Notes: generated by a model from the letters alone, not told the origin. 64,000 nucleotides of DNA from Betaproteobacteria bacterium (GCA_020354125.1 CP070643.1:3510020-3574019), one strand, 5' to 3'. Positions 35,873-44,898 are shown, counted from the first letter of the stretch. Numbers and translations: made by a program.

Positions 35873-37405
35873 TTAAGCAGTCTTTTTCTTTGCTACGTAA
35901 CCGTAAGCGGTGTTGCTGCGCTCGCCGCCCATCGCCAGGTAGTCGGCCTTGATCTGGGCAATCTGGTCGTGAGTGAACGGCTTTTCGTTCGTGATCTTGA
36001 TGTCCAGATTGTACAGATGCGCCGAGTTGAGGCCGAAGATCTTCTGCTTGACTTCACTGTTCGGTCCGCCGAGCGGGATCTTCCAACCCTGGCCCTTCAT
36101 GATGTCTTCCGGAATTTCCAGACGACGCAGGGCTTCGATCTGCCACTGCGGGCTGCCGTACCACACCGAGTCCGAACCCCAAACAACGCGCTCGGGGCCC
36201 ATCAGGTTCACGAGCTGGCCGAGGAAGGCGGCACAGAAACGCGGGTTGGTGACTGCGGTACTGGCGAACGTCGTGCCCAGTTCCGCATACACGTTGTTGA
36301 CACCGTACTTGTCGGGAATACGGGCCAGGTCGGTTGACCACTCGAGGTAGCCATCCTTCATGAACTGGGCCATTTCCTTCTTCGGCTCGTCAGCCAGCCA
36401 CGGACGCAGTGCCGAGTGATAGATGACGAAGTTCATTCCCGGCCAATCCTTGGCGGCTTGCCCGAGGTCATTGACAGTCGCGTTCTGCCACGTACCTGCG
36501 AAGGCCTTCTCGTAGTCACGCGGCATCAAGCCCTTGTGTATACAGATGGTGTTGATACCGGCCTTCTGGGCTTTCTCGTAGAAGGGATACATCAGCTTCT
36601 CGTCGTCGAGCTGCCATGCATACTTCGACGGACCGAACGGATCGCCGATGGTGTACGATTTCCAGGAAACCGGATGCAGGGTTTCGATAGCGCGATCAAC
36701 TTCATCCATCCAGTTCGGGTACTTCGGTGTGATAACCGTATGACCCAGCATGCGAGTGCTACCCGCCATCTTGTTGACAGCCCGGCATGCGTTCTGGATC
36801 GCGTCATTGGAAATCAGCCACCAGGAAGGATCATCGAACGGCGCTCCGGAGAGCAGCGAGATCTTGGTATCGGAATCGAGGAAGATCTCCTTCAGGTAGT
36901 TGTCCATCTTGTAGCGGGCCAGGGTCATCGGCGCGGAATTGATATCCGGATTGACCTTGGCGCCAACGGCCCACTTGGTCAGACCGAGCAAACCTTCCTG
37001 CTTGAAGTCGTCACGAATGAAGTGGGTCTGGTCATCGAAGATGAACTGGTTGGAAAGCTGGGCCGCACGGTAGGCGGACATTTCCATATCGCCGGCTTCG
37101 GCTTCGGATACATCGAAGACCGGACCAAAGACCTTGTTCATGGCCAGGAACGCGGTAGCCATACCGGCGCTGGTGGCCAGGAAGCTGCGGCGGTCCATGC
37201 CGTGGCGCTTGGCCTGATAGTCGCCCATTTCCTTGATCAGGCCTTCTACTTTTGCCTGATCTTCGGTCTGGGGCAACGGGTTGTACTCTCCGTTCGACAC
37301 AATCTGTGTCGGAACTGGCGAACGGAAAGCGACTTCGTCAGCAGGATCGACCTGCTTGTACTCCTCGTCGCTCATATGAACGCCAATGTGCCTCTGAATC
37401 GTCAT
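35873..37405 (-). CDS. TAT-exported amidohydrolase family protein
   Basis: 510 residues. A twin-arginine-like segment DRRSFLATSAGMATAFLAMN lies unusually far in, near residue 73, after a polar N-terminal part (MSDEEYKQVDPADEV). The main body is an amidohydrolase_2-type TIM barrel, with NTICIHKGLMPRDYE, MNFVIYHSALRPWL and VVWGSDSVWYG giving the metal-ligand His/Asp positions expected on strands 5, 6 and 8. Such enzymes are metal-dependent hydrolases or decarboxylases. AGGGGGAG seven bases upstream supports ATG 37405. A small secreted cysteine protein is encoded just upstream on the same strand. Confidence 0.82.
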   Translation of the reverse strand: MTIQRHIGVHMSDEEYKQVDPADEVAFRSPVPTQIVSNGEYNPLPQTEDQAKVEGLIKEMGDYQAKRHGMDRRSFLATSAGMATAFLAMNKVFGPVFDVSEAEAGDMEMSAYRAAQLSNQFIFDDQTHFIRDDFKQEGLLGLTKWAVGAKVNPDINSAPMTLARYKMDNYLKEIFLDSDTKISLLSGAPFDDPSWWLISNDAIQNACRAVNKMAGSTRMLGHTVITPKYPNWMDEVDRAIETLHPVSWKSYTIGDPFGPSKYAWQLDDEKLMYPFYEKAQKAGINTICIHKGLMPRDYEKAFAGTWQNATVNDLGQAAKDWPGMNFVIYHSALRPWLADEPKKEMAQFMKDGYLEWSTDLARIPDKYGVNNVYAELGTTFASTAVTNPRFCAAFLGQLVNLMGPERVVWGSDSVWYGSPQWQIEALRRLEIPEDIMKGQGWKIPLGGPNSEVKQKIFGLNSAHLYNLDIKITNEKPFTHDQIAQIKADYLAMGGERSNTAYGYVAKKKTA

Positions 37406-37520
37406 TTGCTCCCCCTAACGTTAGGTGTTGTGTTAACGCATGTCGCGTGACTGCACTACGACTCTTTCAAAACTCCATAAAAAATTCGTGACGCCGTCCT
37501 GCGCCGTTGGCGCAGAAAAC

Positions 37521-37790
37521 TTATTTGTCAAACGTGTATTCGGCGTCGGGCGTGTCGATGCCTTCACAGGCCATCTTTACATTGTTTTTTGCATTGTTGC
37601 AGGCAGTACCAAAGCTAATCATGCTGTCATCTTCGGCGCTACCCTCTTTGCAGAAGTACTCCATCTGCTGTTTGGCATCGCTGCAGGTCCCCGCGCGCTC
37701 AAGCCTCGCTTTGTCGCCATGGCTATCAGCCAGTGCCAGGCCGGGCAAAGTAAAGATCGCTGCCAGAATGGCAAGCATCCAGACTTTCAT
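37521..37790 (-). CDS. Small secreted four-cysteine protein
   Basis: 89 residues, unrecognised. It has a clear signal peptide (MKVWMLAILAAIFTLPGLALA, cleaved near ADS) and a 68-residue mature domain with four cysteines (CSDAKQQMEYFC and CNNAKNNVKMAC), suggesting two disulfides in a small helical hairpin. A very strong AGGAGGAGG precedes the ATG. It is on the same strand as the amidohydrolase, 115 bases upstream, so cotranscription is possible. No function is proposed. Confidence 0.78.
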   Translation of the reverse strand: MKVWMLAILAAIFTLPGLALADSHGDKARLERAGTCSDAKQQMEYFCKEGSAEDDSMISFGTACNNAKNNVKMACEGIDTPDAEYTFDK

Positions 37791-38187
37791 GTTTATCCTC
37801 CTCCTGTTTGATTCTTTGGTTGGACCCTGCGGTCTCTTGGTTTCATGGCACCGACGGCTCAGTCCGGTGCGAACTGGCCGACGCGACAGAGGTGTCTTTA
37901 TATATCAGGATGGTGCCATAGGGAAGCCAATTGCGACGCGCGCCTATGGTGCGATGCGCAATATGCATCTTATCCGGAATAGACCAGCTTGCCGGGAAGT
38001 TTTCCCGACGCGACATTGCCTTCGTCACTAAGCTCTGCGAAGCCCTGATAGAGATGTGGTTATTGCGTAATGGAAATTACATCGCGGACCTGTTTGGTCG
38101 CTTGTCACGTGGGACGGTGATCCAGAGACGTTGCCGTCTTTGGTCTAAACTTATCGCCCCGCATATTTTCGTCGCCAGGTATCGCGA
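37791..38187. other. 397-base divergent intergenic region
   Basis: It separates the small secreted protein gene (minus) from the binding-protein gene (plus). Only poor frames are present. Promoters for both directions are expected, but no convincing -35/-10 pair or operator was identified. Confidence 0.5.
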
Positions 38188-39198
38188 ATGCGTTTTCTCG
38201 TCGTAGCACTTGTTTCTCTTTGCCTGATCGTTTCCACTGGCGTCGCTGCCGAGCCGGAGAAGAAACGCGTTACCATCGCTGTCGGTGGCAAAGCCGCTTT
38301 GTATTACCTGCCGCTGACCCTTGCTGAGCAACTGGGATATTTCCGTGATGCCGGACTGGATGTCGAGATTCTCGATTTCCCTGGCGGCGCCAAAGCGCTG
38401 CAGGCGATGATGGGGGGCAGCGCGGATGTTGTCTCGGGCGGCTTTGATCATACGATCGTGATGCAGGCGCGCGGTCAGAAACTGAGCGCTTTTGTGTTGC
38501 AGGGAGCGACACCGGCCATTTCTCTGGTGGTTGCAAAAGACAGGGCAGAAACCTGGCGTGGACCGCAGGATCTGAAAGGAATGAAGATCGGCGTTACCGC
38601 GCCGGGGTCGAGCACCAACATGTTCGTCAATGCTTTGCTGGCACGCGGCGGACTCGAGCATGATGACGTGTCTATCATTGGTGTTGGCACCGGCCAGAGT
38701 GCGGTGGCGGCAATGCAGGCCGGGCACCTGGATGCACTGGCCAATATCGAACCGGCGATCAGCATGCTGGTACGCGGTGGCAAGGCGGTGGAAACAATCG
38801 AGACGATCAGCGTGCAGGGGGCGCGCCAACTGTATGGCGCTGCATTGCCATCCGGAAGCCTCTATACCAAGCGCGATTTCATTCGCGACAACCCGCATAC
38901 GGTGCAGGCGCTAACAGACGCCATGGTGCGCGCGTTGCAATGGCTCGCCGCTGCAAGCGACCAACAGGTTGCTGACCGCGTTCCGCGCCATTATCTGCTC
39001 GGTGACCGGTCCTTGTATCTCGCGGCGCTCAAACGGCAACGGCCAAGTTATTCGAAAGACGGACGTATCCCGCCAGAAGCCGTACGCGCGATGCTGGAAG
39101 CGCTGGCAGGGTTTCACGAGCCGATTTCGAAACGGCCGATTAAGCTTGAGCAGACATATACCAACCGTTTCGTCGACGCGGCACTGGCACGGCAATGA
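38188..39198 (+). CDS. ABC transporter substrate-binding protein (NMT1/TauA-like)
   Basis: 336 residues: a Sec signal (FLVVALVSLCLIVSTGVAA) and a periplasmic type II binding fold of the NMT1/THI5/SsuA class. Blocks are ITIAVGGK-like TIAVGGKAALYYLPLTLAEQ, DAGLDVEILDFPGGAKALQAM, SADVVSGGFDHTIVMQARG, LKGMKIGVTAPGSSTNMF and HLDALANIEPAI. Such proteins capture nitrate, sulfonates, pyrimidines or aromatic acids. No permease or ATPase gene is adjacent in the window, so it is an orphan component here. Confidence 0.88.
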   Translation: MRFLVVALVSLCLIVSTGVAAEPEKKRVTIAVGGKAALYYLPLTLAEQLGYFRDAGLDVEILDFPGGAKALQAMMGGSADVVSGGFDHTIVMQARGQKLSAFVLQGATPAISLVVAKDRAETWRGPQDLKGMKIGVTAPGSSTNMFVNALLARGGLEHDDVSIIGVGTGQSAVAAMQAGHLDALANIEPAISMLVRGGKAVETIETISVQGARQLYGAALPSGSLYTKRDFIRDNPHTVQALTDAMVRALQWLAAASDQQVADRVPRHYLLGDRSLYLAALKRQRPSYSKDGRIPPEAVRAMLEALAGFHEPISKRPIKLEQTYTNRFVDAALARQ

Positions 39199-39530
39199 GC
39201 TCTTAAAACTCTCACCGCGGAAGACACAGAGGAGAATCGAGAGAACAAAGCGCCGCAGAATAAATCAGAAAGTCTGCCGTCCCCGAGGATGGGAAAACAC
39301 GCTCACCGCGGAGGACGCGAAGGACGCGGAGTAAACCCAAACTAAACTAGAACGTGACTGGCTGCTTAGCAGCTCAAATGCAATCAAGCCGTCGCTTCTT
39401 TCTTCAAGTCAACAGCCGTTTTGTTTTATACAGGCTTCCTGATTTGTAGAGTGAGAAGTTCTTGATTCTTGGTTCTCCTCTGCGTCCTCCGCGTCCTCGG
39501 CGGTGAGAGGTTGCGCTGGTAATGCTCCAA
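39199..39530. other. 332-base intergenic region with inverted GA-rich repeats
   Basis: No gene seen. CTCACCGCGGAAGACACAG at 39211 is a first repeat copy. A second copy at 39302-39331 and an inverted copy at 39478-39507 match in 27 of 30 positions and could form a large hairpin across an AT-rich 146-base centre. It may serve as a bidirectional transcription barrier between the converging genes. Confidence 0.7.
39302..39507. repeat. Inverted repeat, 30-base arms
   Basis: Left arm 39302-39331 begins CTCACCGCGGAGGACGCG; right arm 39478-39507 ends CCTCGGCGGTGAG. The arms are reverse complements with three mismatches. They belong to a dispersed family also present at 39211 and 35295. Confidence 0.85.
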
Positions 39531-40550
39531 CTAGGGCAGGGCGTATCGCTCCATGAGGTAACATAGGCAGTCCTGACGAATGATGCGTTCGTCCAGTGTT
39601 AGCATCGATGGCATCGCGCCACGCGAAAGTAGTAACTTACTGTCGCGCACTTCGAAGTAATCGGTGGTGACATCGCTGCCGTCTTCAGCGAGCGCGACCA
39701 GCGGCATCGGAGAACCGTCGGCGACTGTGCCGAAACACGTGCCCACGTCGAGCTCACGGAAGTTCATGTGATCGATTTGCGGGTCGAGTTGCAGGTCCGC
39801 CTCGACTTCGCCAAAGCTGAAGGAGCGCTCGTCGTCGACTTTGACCGTCGCGACGGTATGAAACAGGTTGAAGTCACCGGTTGCGAGTGGCTTCTCCGGG
39901 AAGTGGTCCAGATGCAATACCGCTTCGATGAATCGTGTGGCGTGTTCTTCCGCCGCGGCGTCGCCCGGTTTGCCGCACTCGAGCGTGACTGCCGGACAAA
40001 TTTTCGCGAAGGCGGCAGATTGCACGCCGACCGGCCGAAGGAAGTACACAACCGTATGCGAAAACAAGGTTGCGAGGTGTAGGAACTCAGGTCGCAGGTC
40101 ATTCACGCAACCATAATGTGGATTCAGCCCGGTATTGTTGTGCACATCGATGCTTGCAAACACGCCACGCTGGTGCATCGCGTCGACTACCTGTCCCATC
40201 ATCTGGTACTCGGGGCTCGCGGCGATGTCGGCAGTCTCCTCCGCGCCGGGCCATATGCGGTTGTAATCGGGCTGTCCATCGAGCCGGCGCAACCCGAATG
40301 CAGCGGCTTGTACGTTTCCGACAAAGAGCGACAGGGCGCGGGGCAACTCGCCGGTTGCGTAACGGCCAAGCACGTTCTGTATCGCCTTGAGACCGGTGTA
40401 CTCGTTTCCGTGCAGCAGTACGGAGACGAACAGCGGATCCGGTTTGCGCCCCGCCAGGTGGATGAGCGTCGGGCCCGGAATAACCTGATGCAGGCCACCT
40501 GAGGAAGCTTCGAGGAAGCCGGCCGGAATATGATCGAGCGTTGTAAGCAT
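39531..40550 (-). CDS. M14-family succinylglutamate desuccinylase/aspartoacylase-like protein
   Basis: 339 residues of the AstE/AspA branch of zinc carboxypeptidases. Zinc ligands are H47 and E50 in LLHGNEYTG and a later His in SIDVHNNTG; the general-base Glu is in VTLECGKPG. The C-terminal part is a beta-rich domain typical of the family. Members hydrolyse N-acyl amino acids or small peptides. The gene is 61 bases downstream of a carboxylate-amine ligase on the same strand, forming a make-and-break pair for an amide bond. Substrate unknown. Confidence 0.87.
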   Translation of the reverse strand: MLTTLDHIPAGFLEASSGGLHQVIPGPTLIHLAGRKPDPLFVSVLLHGNEYTGLKAIQNVLGRYATGELPRALSLFVGNVQAAAFGLRRLDGQPDYNRIWPGAEETADIAASPEYQMMGQVVDAMHQRGVFASIDVHNNTGLNPHYGCVNDLRPEFLHLATLFSHTVVYFLRPVGVQSAAFAKICPAVTLECGKPGDAAAEEHATRFIEAVLHLDHFPEKPLATGDFNLFHTVATVKVDDERSFSFGEVEADLQLDPQIDHMNFRELDVGTCFGTVADGSPMPLVALAEDGSDVTTDYFEVRDSKLLLSRGAMPSMLTLDERIIRQDCLCYLMERYALP

Positions 40551-40611
40551 GAAATAAAGTCGCGTTATTGATGTTTGATGTCGACTTTAGCAGACGTGGC
40601 GAGCGGCCTGT

Positions 40612-42033
40612 TCAGAGCGGCCATTCATGAACGGGCGCGCCGCTTCGTTGCAGAGCGAGATAGTCCGCGGTGAGGCGATAGAAGTCACGTCCGCATGTTT
40701 CGGCATGTGCACGCTGCCAGGCGGCGCCATTCTGGCCACTCTCAGTCCGTGCACGCGCGATTCCGATGTAGCGTTCGATATCCTCCTCGTCGATTTCAAG
40801 CAACACCAGCCCTTCTCGCGCCATGTGCAGTATTTCGTCACCGAGCAACGTTCTGACATCAATTTCACGTCCGTCGAGCCAGGTAAGTTTTGTGTCGAGT
40901 CCGTCACGCGCGGCACGATAGAAATTCTCCTTGGCTATTGCAAAAGGAAGGTCTGCCTCGGGTGGTTCGCGCAGCCGCGCGAGAAAATGTACCGCGCCAT
41001 AGTAAACGGCTGCATTGGCCAGCATATCGGCAATGGTTGGACCCGCTGGAACAGGACGATGCTCGATGCGCAGATGGGGGATCTTCAACTCGTCGAATCC
41101 GACCAGCAACCGGTTCCATCGCCAGATCGTCCCGTTTTGCAGTCGCAGATGCAGCAGTTCGTCGCTGTTGTCGAACAACGTCGGCAACATGGGAGCGTGG
41201 CGATCGGCATTCTCGCGGAAGAAATCGACCGGATTATTGGTCAGATAGCCGCTGCCGAAAGTCACGCGCGCGCGTTCCGGATGATCGGCGTCACCGGTTG
41301 CAACGGATTGCTCGAACAGGGGAATGCGGGTCTCTGCCCACAGCGATTTACCGAACAGAAATGGTGAATTGGCGGCCAGCGCGACCATCGGCCCGGAAAG
41401 AATCATCGACGCGTTCATGTGACGTGAAATTTCTGACGCAGGGGGCTGCAGATGGATCTGAAACGAAGTTGTCGCGGCTTCCAGCATCACGTCGTTGTGG
41501 GTGAGCGACACAGACTCCTCGCCCTGGATGTTCAGTTCGAGGGGCTTGCCGCCGCGCATCTTCAGGACTTCCCGATTCAGCACGTGATAGCGATTTCGGC
41601 TGGAGATATTTCTCAGCGACAAGTCCTGCTCGCGCACTGTCGGCAGGATGCCGATCATCATCATGGTCGCCTCGAACTCTTTTGCCACTGCTAGACAGTG
41701 GCGCCAGGTTTCGTTGAGTTCCTCTTCCAGGCGCCGCAGCGCACCCCCTTTGAGGGTCTGGGGCGTGCCGTTCAGTTCAACATTGAATCGCGACAGTTCC
41801 GGCACCACCAGCGGATAGTCGAGGCGCTTCAAATACTCTTCGTTGCGTGGCAGCGGAAAGAAATTGTGATCGAGCAACCAGGCCTCCAACTCGAAGCCGC
41901 CAACGTAGCCGGTCTCGGAAAGGCCGCCTTCTGTGTGCCAACGATCGAGGGTTTCGGTTTCCAGCTTGAGGCGCTCGACGAACTCCGTAGTCTGTTCAGC
42001 GCTAAAAGTGGTTTGCTCGATCTCCTTGCCCAC
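40612..42033 (-). CDS. GCS2-type glutamate-cysteine ligase family protein (carboxylate-amine ligase)
   Basis: 473 residues of the glutamine-synthetase-fold GCS2 family. Blocks are GGFELEAWLLD (first metal-binding acid), LSRFNVELNGTP, SFQIHLQPPASE and PHLRIEHRPVPAGPT (RxEhR active-site strand). These enzymes couple an amino acid carboxylate to an amine with ATP; gamma-glutamylcysteine synthesis is already covered by gshA, so another product is likely. GTG start, with AGGAGA seven bases upstream. It leads the two-gene operon with the M14 deacylase. Confidence 0.87.
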   Translation of the reverse strand: MGKEIEQTTFSAEQTTEFVERLKLETETLDRWHTEGGLSETGYVGGFELEAWLLDHNFFPLPRNEEYLKRLDYPLVVPELSRFNVELNGTPQTLKGGALRRLEEELNETWRHCLAVAKEFEATMMMIGILPTVREQDLSLRNISSRNRYHVLNREVLKMRGGKPLELNIQGEESVSLTHNDVMLEAATTSFQIHLQPPASEISRHMNASMILSGPMVALAANSPFLFGKSLWAETRIPLFEQSVATGDADHPERARVTFGSGYLTNNPVDFFRENADRHAPMLPTLFDNSDELLHLRLQNGTIWRWNRLLVGFDELKIPHLRIEHRPVPAGPTIADMLANAAVYYGAVHFLARLREPPEADLPFAIAKENFYRAARDGLDTKLTWLDGREIDVRTLLGDEILHMAREGLVLLEIDEEDIERYIGIARARTESGQNGAAWQRAHAETCGRDFYRLTADYLALQRSGAPVHEWPL

Positions 42034-42492
42034 AAGGCTTCTCCTGGAAACTCAATCAGCTCACTGCCCGCAAGTTGCTTTCATCGACAGTGAATTACTC
42101 GCTGTGTCGCTCTCCGGGCAGGATAACAGTCACACTATAAGCAATTCTTCGTCCTTCGCCACACGCCTGGCGGTCGGCCCTACGCCGGACCGCGGCGGCA
42201 GGCCTGTATTCTGCAGACGGCGATGTCGTGAAGAACGGCCTGTGCGGCGCCGGCCAGGCGACCGTGCTATGCGGTCCACCGGACTGTGCCAGTCAGGTTT
42301 TGATGGACGTGCCGGTGATTCTGCTAACCTTGTTTATCCCGCCGGCGCATTGCCTGTGGCGATAGGAAACTTGTAGCGACGAATATTGCGCGACGAAGCG
42401 GCGGTCGATTGTGCACTCGCTTGACATTAATCAACCGGGCTGCGGCCTGCTAGGCGATGATTGGTTGACGCATTAATGAGGTTGAATCGGGA
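42034..42492. other. 459-base divergent intergenic region
   Basis: It separates the carboxylate-amine ligase (minus) from the universal stress gene (plus). No credible gene. Its only distinct element is an FNR/ANR-like site near the right end. Confidence 0.6.
42421..42434 (+). promoter_or_regulatory. FNR/ANR-type binding site upstream of the universal stress gene
   Basis: TTGACATTAATCAA differs from the consensus TTGAT-N4-ATCAA at one base. GATGAT at 42456-42461 matches four of six -10 bases, and placing a start about 8 bases later puts the site near -41, the classic activator position. Oxygen-regulated usp genes are known in other proteobacteria. Confidence 0.6.
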
Positions 42493-42924
42493 ATGAAGAC
42501 AATACTTGTCGCGCTGGATGGATCGGAGCATTCGCGGCGCGCGCTTGATGAAGTTCTGAAGCTGTTTGCGACGGATGCGATGCATATTCACCTGTTATCC
42601 GTCTGCGAACCTATTCACGTCAATGAGGTGCTGTTCAAGGATACGCTGACTGATATGCGTCAGCTGGAAGATGAGCACACGGCTGCCGGGCGCAACATCG
42701 TCGAGACCGCGGCAGCCAGGCTCAAGGACGCGAATATCTCACATGACGCGCATGTCGAGATCGGGCATCCCGCCCCGACAATCGCGGAATTTGCAAAGAA
42801 GTATCATTGCGAAATGATCGTAATGGGAACGCGAGGCATCGGCGCTATTCGTACGATTGCTGTTGGGTCAGTTGCAAACAAAGTGGTGCACCTGTCCGAA
42901 GTGCCGGTTCTTCTGGTGAAGTAG
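42493..42924 (+). CDS. Universal stress protein (UspA family)
   Basis: 143 residues with the single-domain Usp fold. It begins MKTILVALDGSEHSRRALDE and ends with the ATP-binding signature MGTRGIGAIRTIAVGSVANKVV (G-x2-G-x9-G-S) then PVLLVK. It is a cytoplasmic nucleotide-binding stress protein. An FNR/ANR-like box upstream suggests low-oxygen induction. A lipoprotein gene follows 57 bases downstream. Confidence 0.93.
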   Translation: MKTILVALDGSEHSRRALDEVLKLFATDAMHIHLLSVCEPIHVNEVLFKDTLTDMRQLEDEHTAAGRNIVETAAARLKDANISHDAHVEIGHPAPTIAEFAKKYHCEMIVMGTRGIGAIRTIAVGSVANKVVHLSEVPVLLVK

Positions 42925-42981
42925 GGACGTTATGCCGAGCCGCCGAGCCGAGTCCGCGTTTAACGCTCCGGATAGCCTTCG

Positions 42982-43668
42982 ATGAAGATCTGCAAGGTTC
43001 TCTTTGCGGCGCTGTTAGGCGCTGGCCTGAGCGCGTGCGGTTCGCAGGCAGTCAAGCCCGCAGGCGATGAGCTGCCCGTTTATCGTATCAACGATGGCAG
43101 CCGATGTGCAGCGCCGTCTGGATTTGCCGATATAGTCGACGCGCCTGCGACGCTACAGGTACGCTCACTTTTTTTGGCATCGGCGCCGCCTGAGGAAATC
43201 GTCGCCAGTATCGGTGATCTGCCAGCGCACCAATATCTGGATGCGGCTTTCTATCTATCCTGTGGCGAGTATGCGCGGGGCGAGTTATCCAAAGCGGTTT
43301 TCTCGCGGCAACGCCAAATTTATCAGGCGTTTCGGTTGGAGCATCTGAACGTGGGCATACAGCAATGGCGGGAAACCACTGATGGTTTTGAGTTTCCCGG
43401 CAAGGTTTGCCATTTCATCCATAACAATGGTGAGCCGGACATGCGCGACGTAACTCGCCTGGTGCCCGCTGATACGAGCGTTGACGACTGTGCCATGTTC
43501 GTCCGCAGAAACGGCGGCACGCACGTGTTGCTGGGTTGTTCCGCGGGTCGCTGGGAGAACCAATGGGCGGGACAGCGTCTGCTGGCTCATCAGAATGGCT
43601 GGGCCAACCGGCGCGGTTTCGCCGCGGGGACCCGTTATGTTCCGGAGCCAAACTGCAACTGGAACTGA
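42982..43668 (+). CDS. Hypothetical lipoprotein
   Basis: 228 residues, unrecognised. A lipoprotein signal with lipobox LSAC (Cys19) is followed by a globular part with several cysteines (SRCAAPS, LSCGEY, KVCHF, DDCAMF, LGCSAG, NCNW) that may form disulfides. There is no obvious domain. It lies between the universal stress gene and the persulfide dioxygenase on the same strand. Envelope location is the only confident inference. Confidence 0.72.
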   Translation: MKICKVLFAALLGAGLSACGSQAVKPAGDELPVYRINDGSRCAAPSGFADIVDAPATLQVRSLFLASAPPEEIVASIGDLPAHQYLDAAFYLSCGEYARGELSKAVFSRQRQIYQAFRLEHLNVGIQQWRETTDGFEFPGKVCHFIHNNGEPDMRDVTRLVPADTSVDDCAMFVRRNGGTHVLLGCSAGRWENQWAGQRLLAHQNGWANRRGFAAGTRYVPEPNCNWN

Positions 43669-43785
43669 TTGCAGCCGGATATGCCCGGCGACAAGAATGA
43701 TTTCACAGGTCGTTCGCCCATCTTGCTTTGCAATCGTATACTGTTTGCCGCGCTCTTCTCGATGACTTTCTGAACAGGGTTTCAC

Positions 43786-44859
43786 ATGCTGATATTTAGA
43801 CAGTTGGTTGATCCGCAGTCATCTACTTACACCTATTTGCTTGCCGATCAGAAGAGCGGGGAAGCGGTTCTGATCGATACCGTGTTTGAGCAGGCAATGC
43901 GCGAAGCAGCCCTTATAAAAGAACTGGACCTGAAGCTCGTTGCAACGCTCGAAACGCACGTCCATGCCGACCATGTCACTGCAGCCTGGGTGCTGAAGCA
44001 CCAATTCGGCAGCGAAATTCTTGTGGCCAAGGCGAGTTGTGCGCAGGGTGCCGACCGTTACCTCAGTCACGGTGATGAGGTGCGTTTCGGTGGCCGTTAC
44101 CTGCAGGTTCGCGCCACACCCGGCCACACCGACGGTTGCCTGACCTACGTGCTCGACGATGAGAGCATGGGATTTACCGGCGATTGTCTGCTTATTCGCG
44201 GCAGTGGCCGCACCGACTTTCAGCAGGGCGACGCGCATGAGATGTATCGATCGATCCACACCCAAATATTTACCTTGCCTGACAGCTGCCTGCTGTATCC
44301 GGGGCATGACTATCACGGATTGACGGTGACCAGTGTCGCTGAGGAGCGCAGCTTCAATCCGCGTCTGGGGGGGCAGATCGGCGAGGATGATTTCGCGGGT
44401 TACATGGAGAACCTCAACCTACCGCACCCGAAGCAAATTGACAGAGCGGTGCCGGCAAACATGCGCTGCGGTAAACCTGAGGGTGAAATAGAGGTGCTCG
44501 ATGCGAAAAAGTGGGCACGTTTGAGCTACACCTTTGCCGGAATCTGGGAAATTGCACCGCAGGCTTACGAGGAAGTGGCCAACAAGGTGCAGCTGATTGA
44601 CGTGCGTGAGCCGCGCGAGTTTTCCGGTCCGCTTGGCCACATAAAAGGCGCTAGACTTATCCCGCTCGCCGAGCTGAGCAAGCGCTCCGGTGAAATCGAT
44701 CGTGAACAGCCCGTTGTGACCGTGTGCCGTTCCGGCGCCCGGTCGGCACAGGCGGTCGTGTTATTGCAGAAGGACGGTTTTTCCGAAGTTGCCAATCTGG
44801 CGGGAGGTATGCTGCGCTGGCGAGCGGCCGGCTACGCGGTTGAAGACGGCGGAGAATGA
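43786..44859 (+). CDS. Persulfide dioxygenase-rhodanese fusion
   Basis: 357 residues. The N-terminal metallo-beta-lactamase domain (1-240) has H58-x-H60-x-D62-H63, H114, D133 and H174, a mononuclear iron ETHE1-type layout, with GRTDFQQGDA the typical persulfide dioxygenase strand. The C-terminal rhodanese domain (260-357) has the active Cys314 in the loop CRSGARS. This is the PRF arrangement in which glutathione persulfide oxidation to sulfite and thiosulfate handling are joined. It points to sulfide detoxification in the cytoplasm using glutathione made by gshA. Confidence 0.92.
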   Translation: MLIFRQLVDPQSSTYTYLLADQKSGEAVLIDTVFEQAMREAALIKELDLKLVATLETHVHADHVTAAWVLKHQFGSEILVAKASCAQGADRYLSHGDEVRFGGRYLQVRATPGHTDGCLTYVLDDESMGFTGDCLLIRGSGRTDFQQGDAHEMYRSIHTQIFTLPDSCLLYPGHDYHGLTVTSVAEERSFNPRLGGQIGEDDFAGYMENLNLPHPKQIDRAVPANMRCGKPEGEIEVLDAKKWARLSYTFAGIWEIAPQAYEEVANKVQLIDVREPREFSGPLGHIKGARLIPLAELSKRSGEIDREQPVVTVCRSGARSAQAVVLLQKDGFSEVANLAGGMLRWRAAGYAVEDGGE

Positions 44860-44898
44860 CTGAATAAAGAAGGTTCGAGTACCGGCAGAGGAATTAAG

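Noticed and set aside
36416..37450. 344-codon frame antisense to the amidohydrolase
   Set aside because: The amidohydrolase frame has a signal, ribosome site and family motifs; the antisense frame has none.
37931..38206. 91-codon frame before the binding-protein gene
   Set aside because: It overlaps the true start of the binding protein, has no ribosome site and no protein-like composition.
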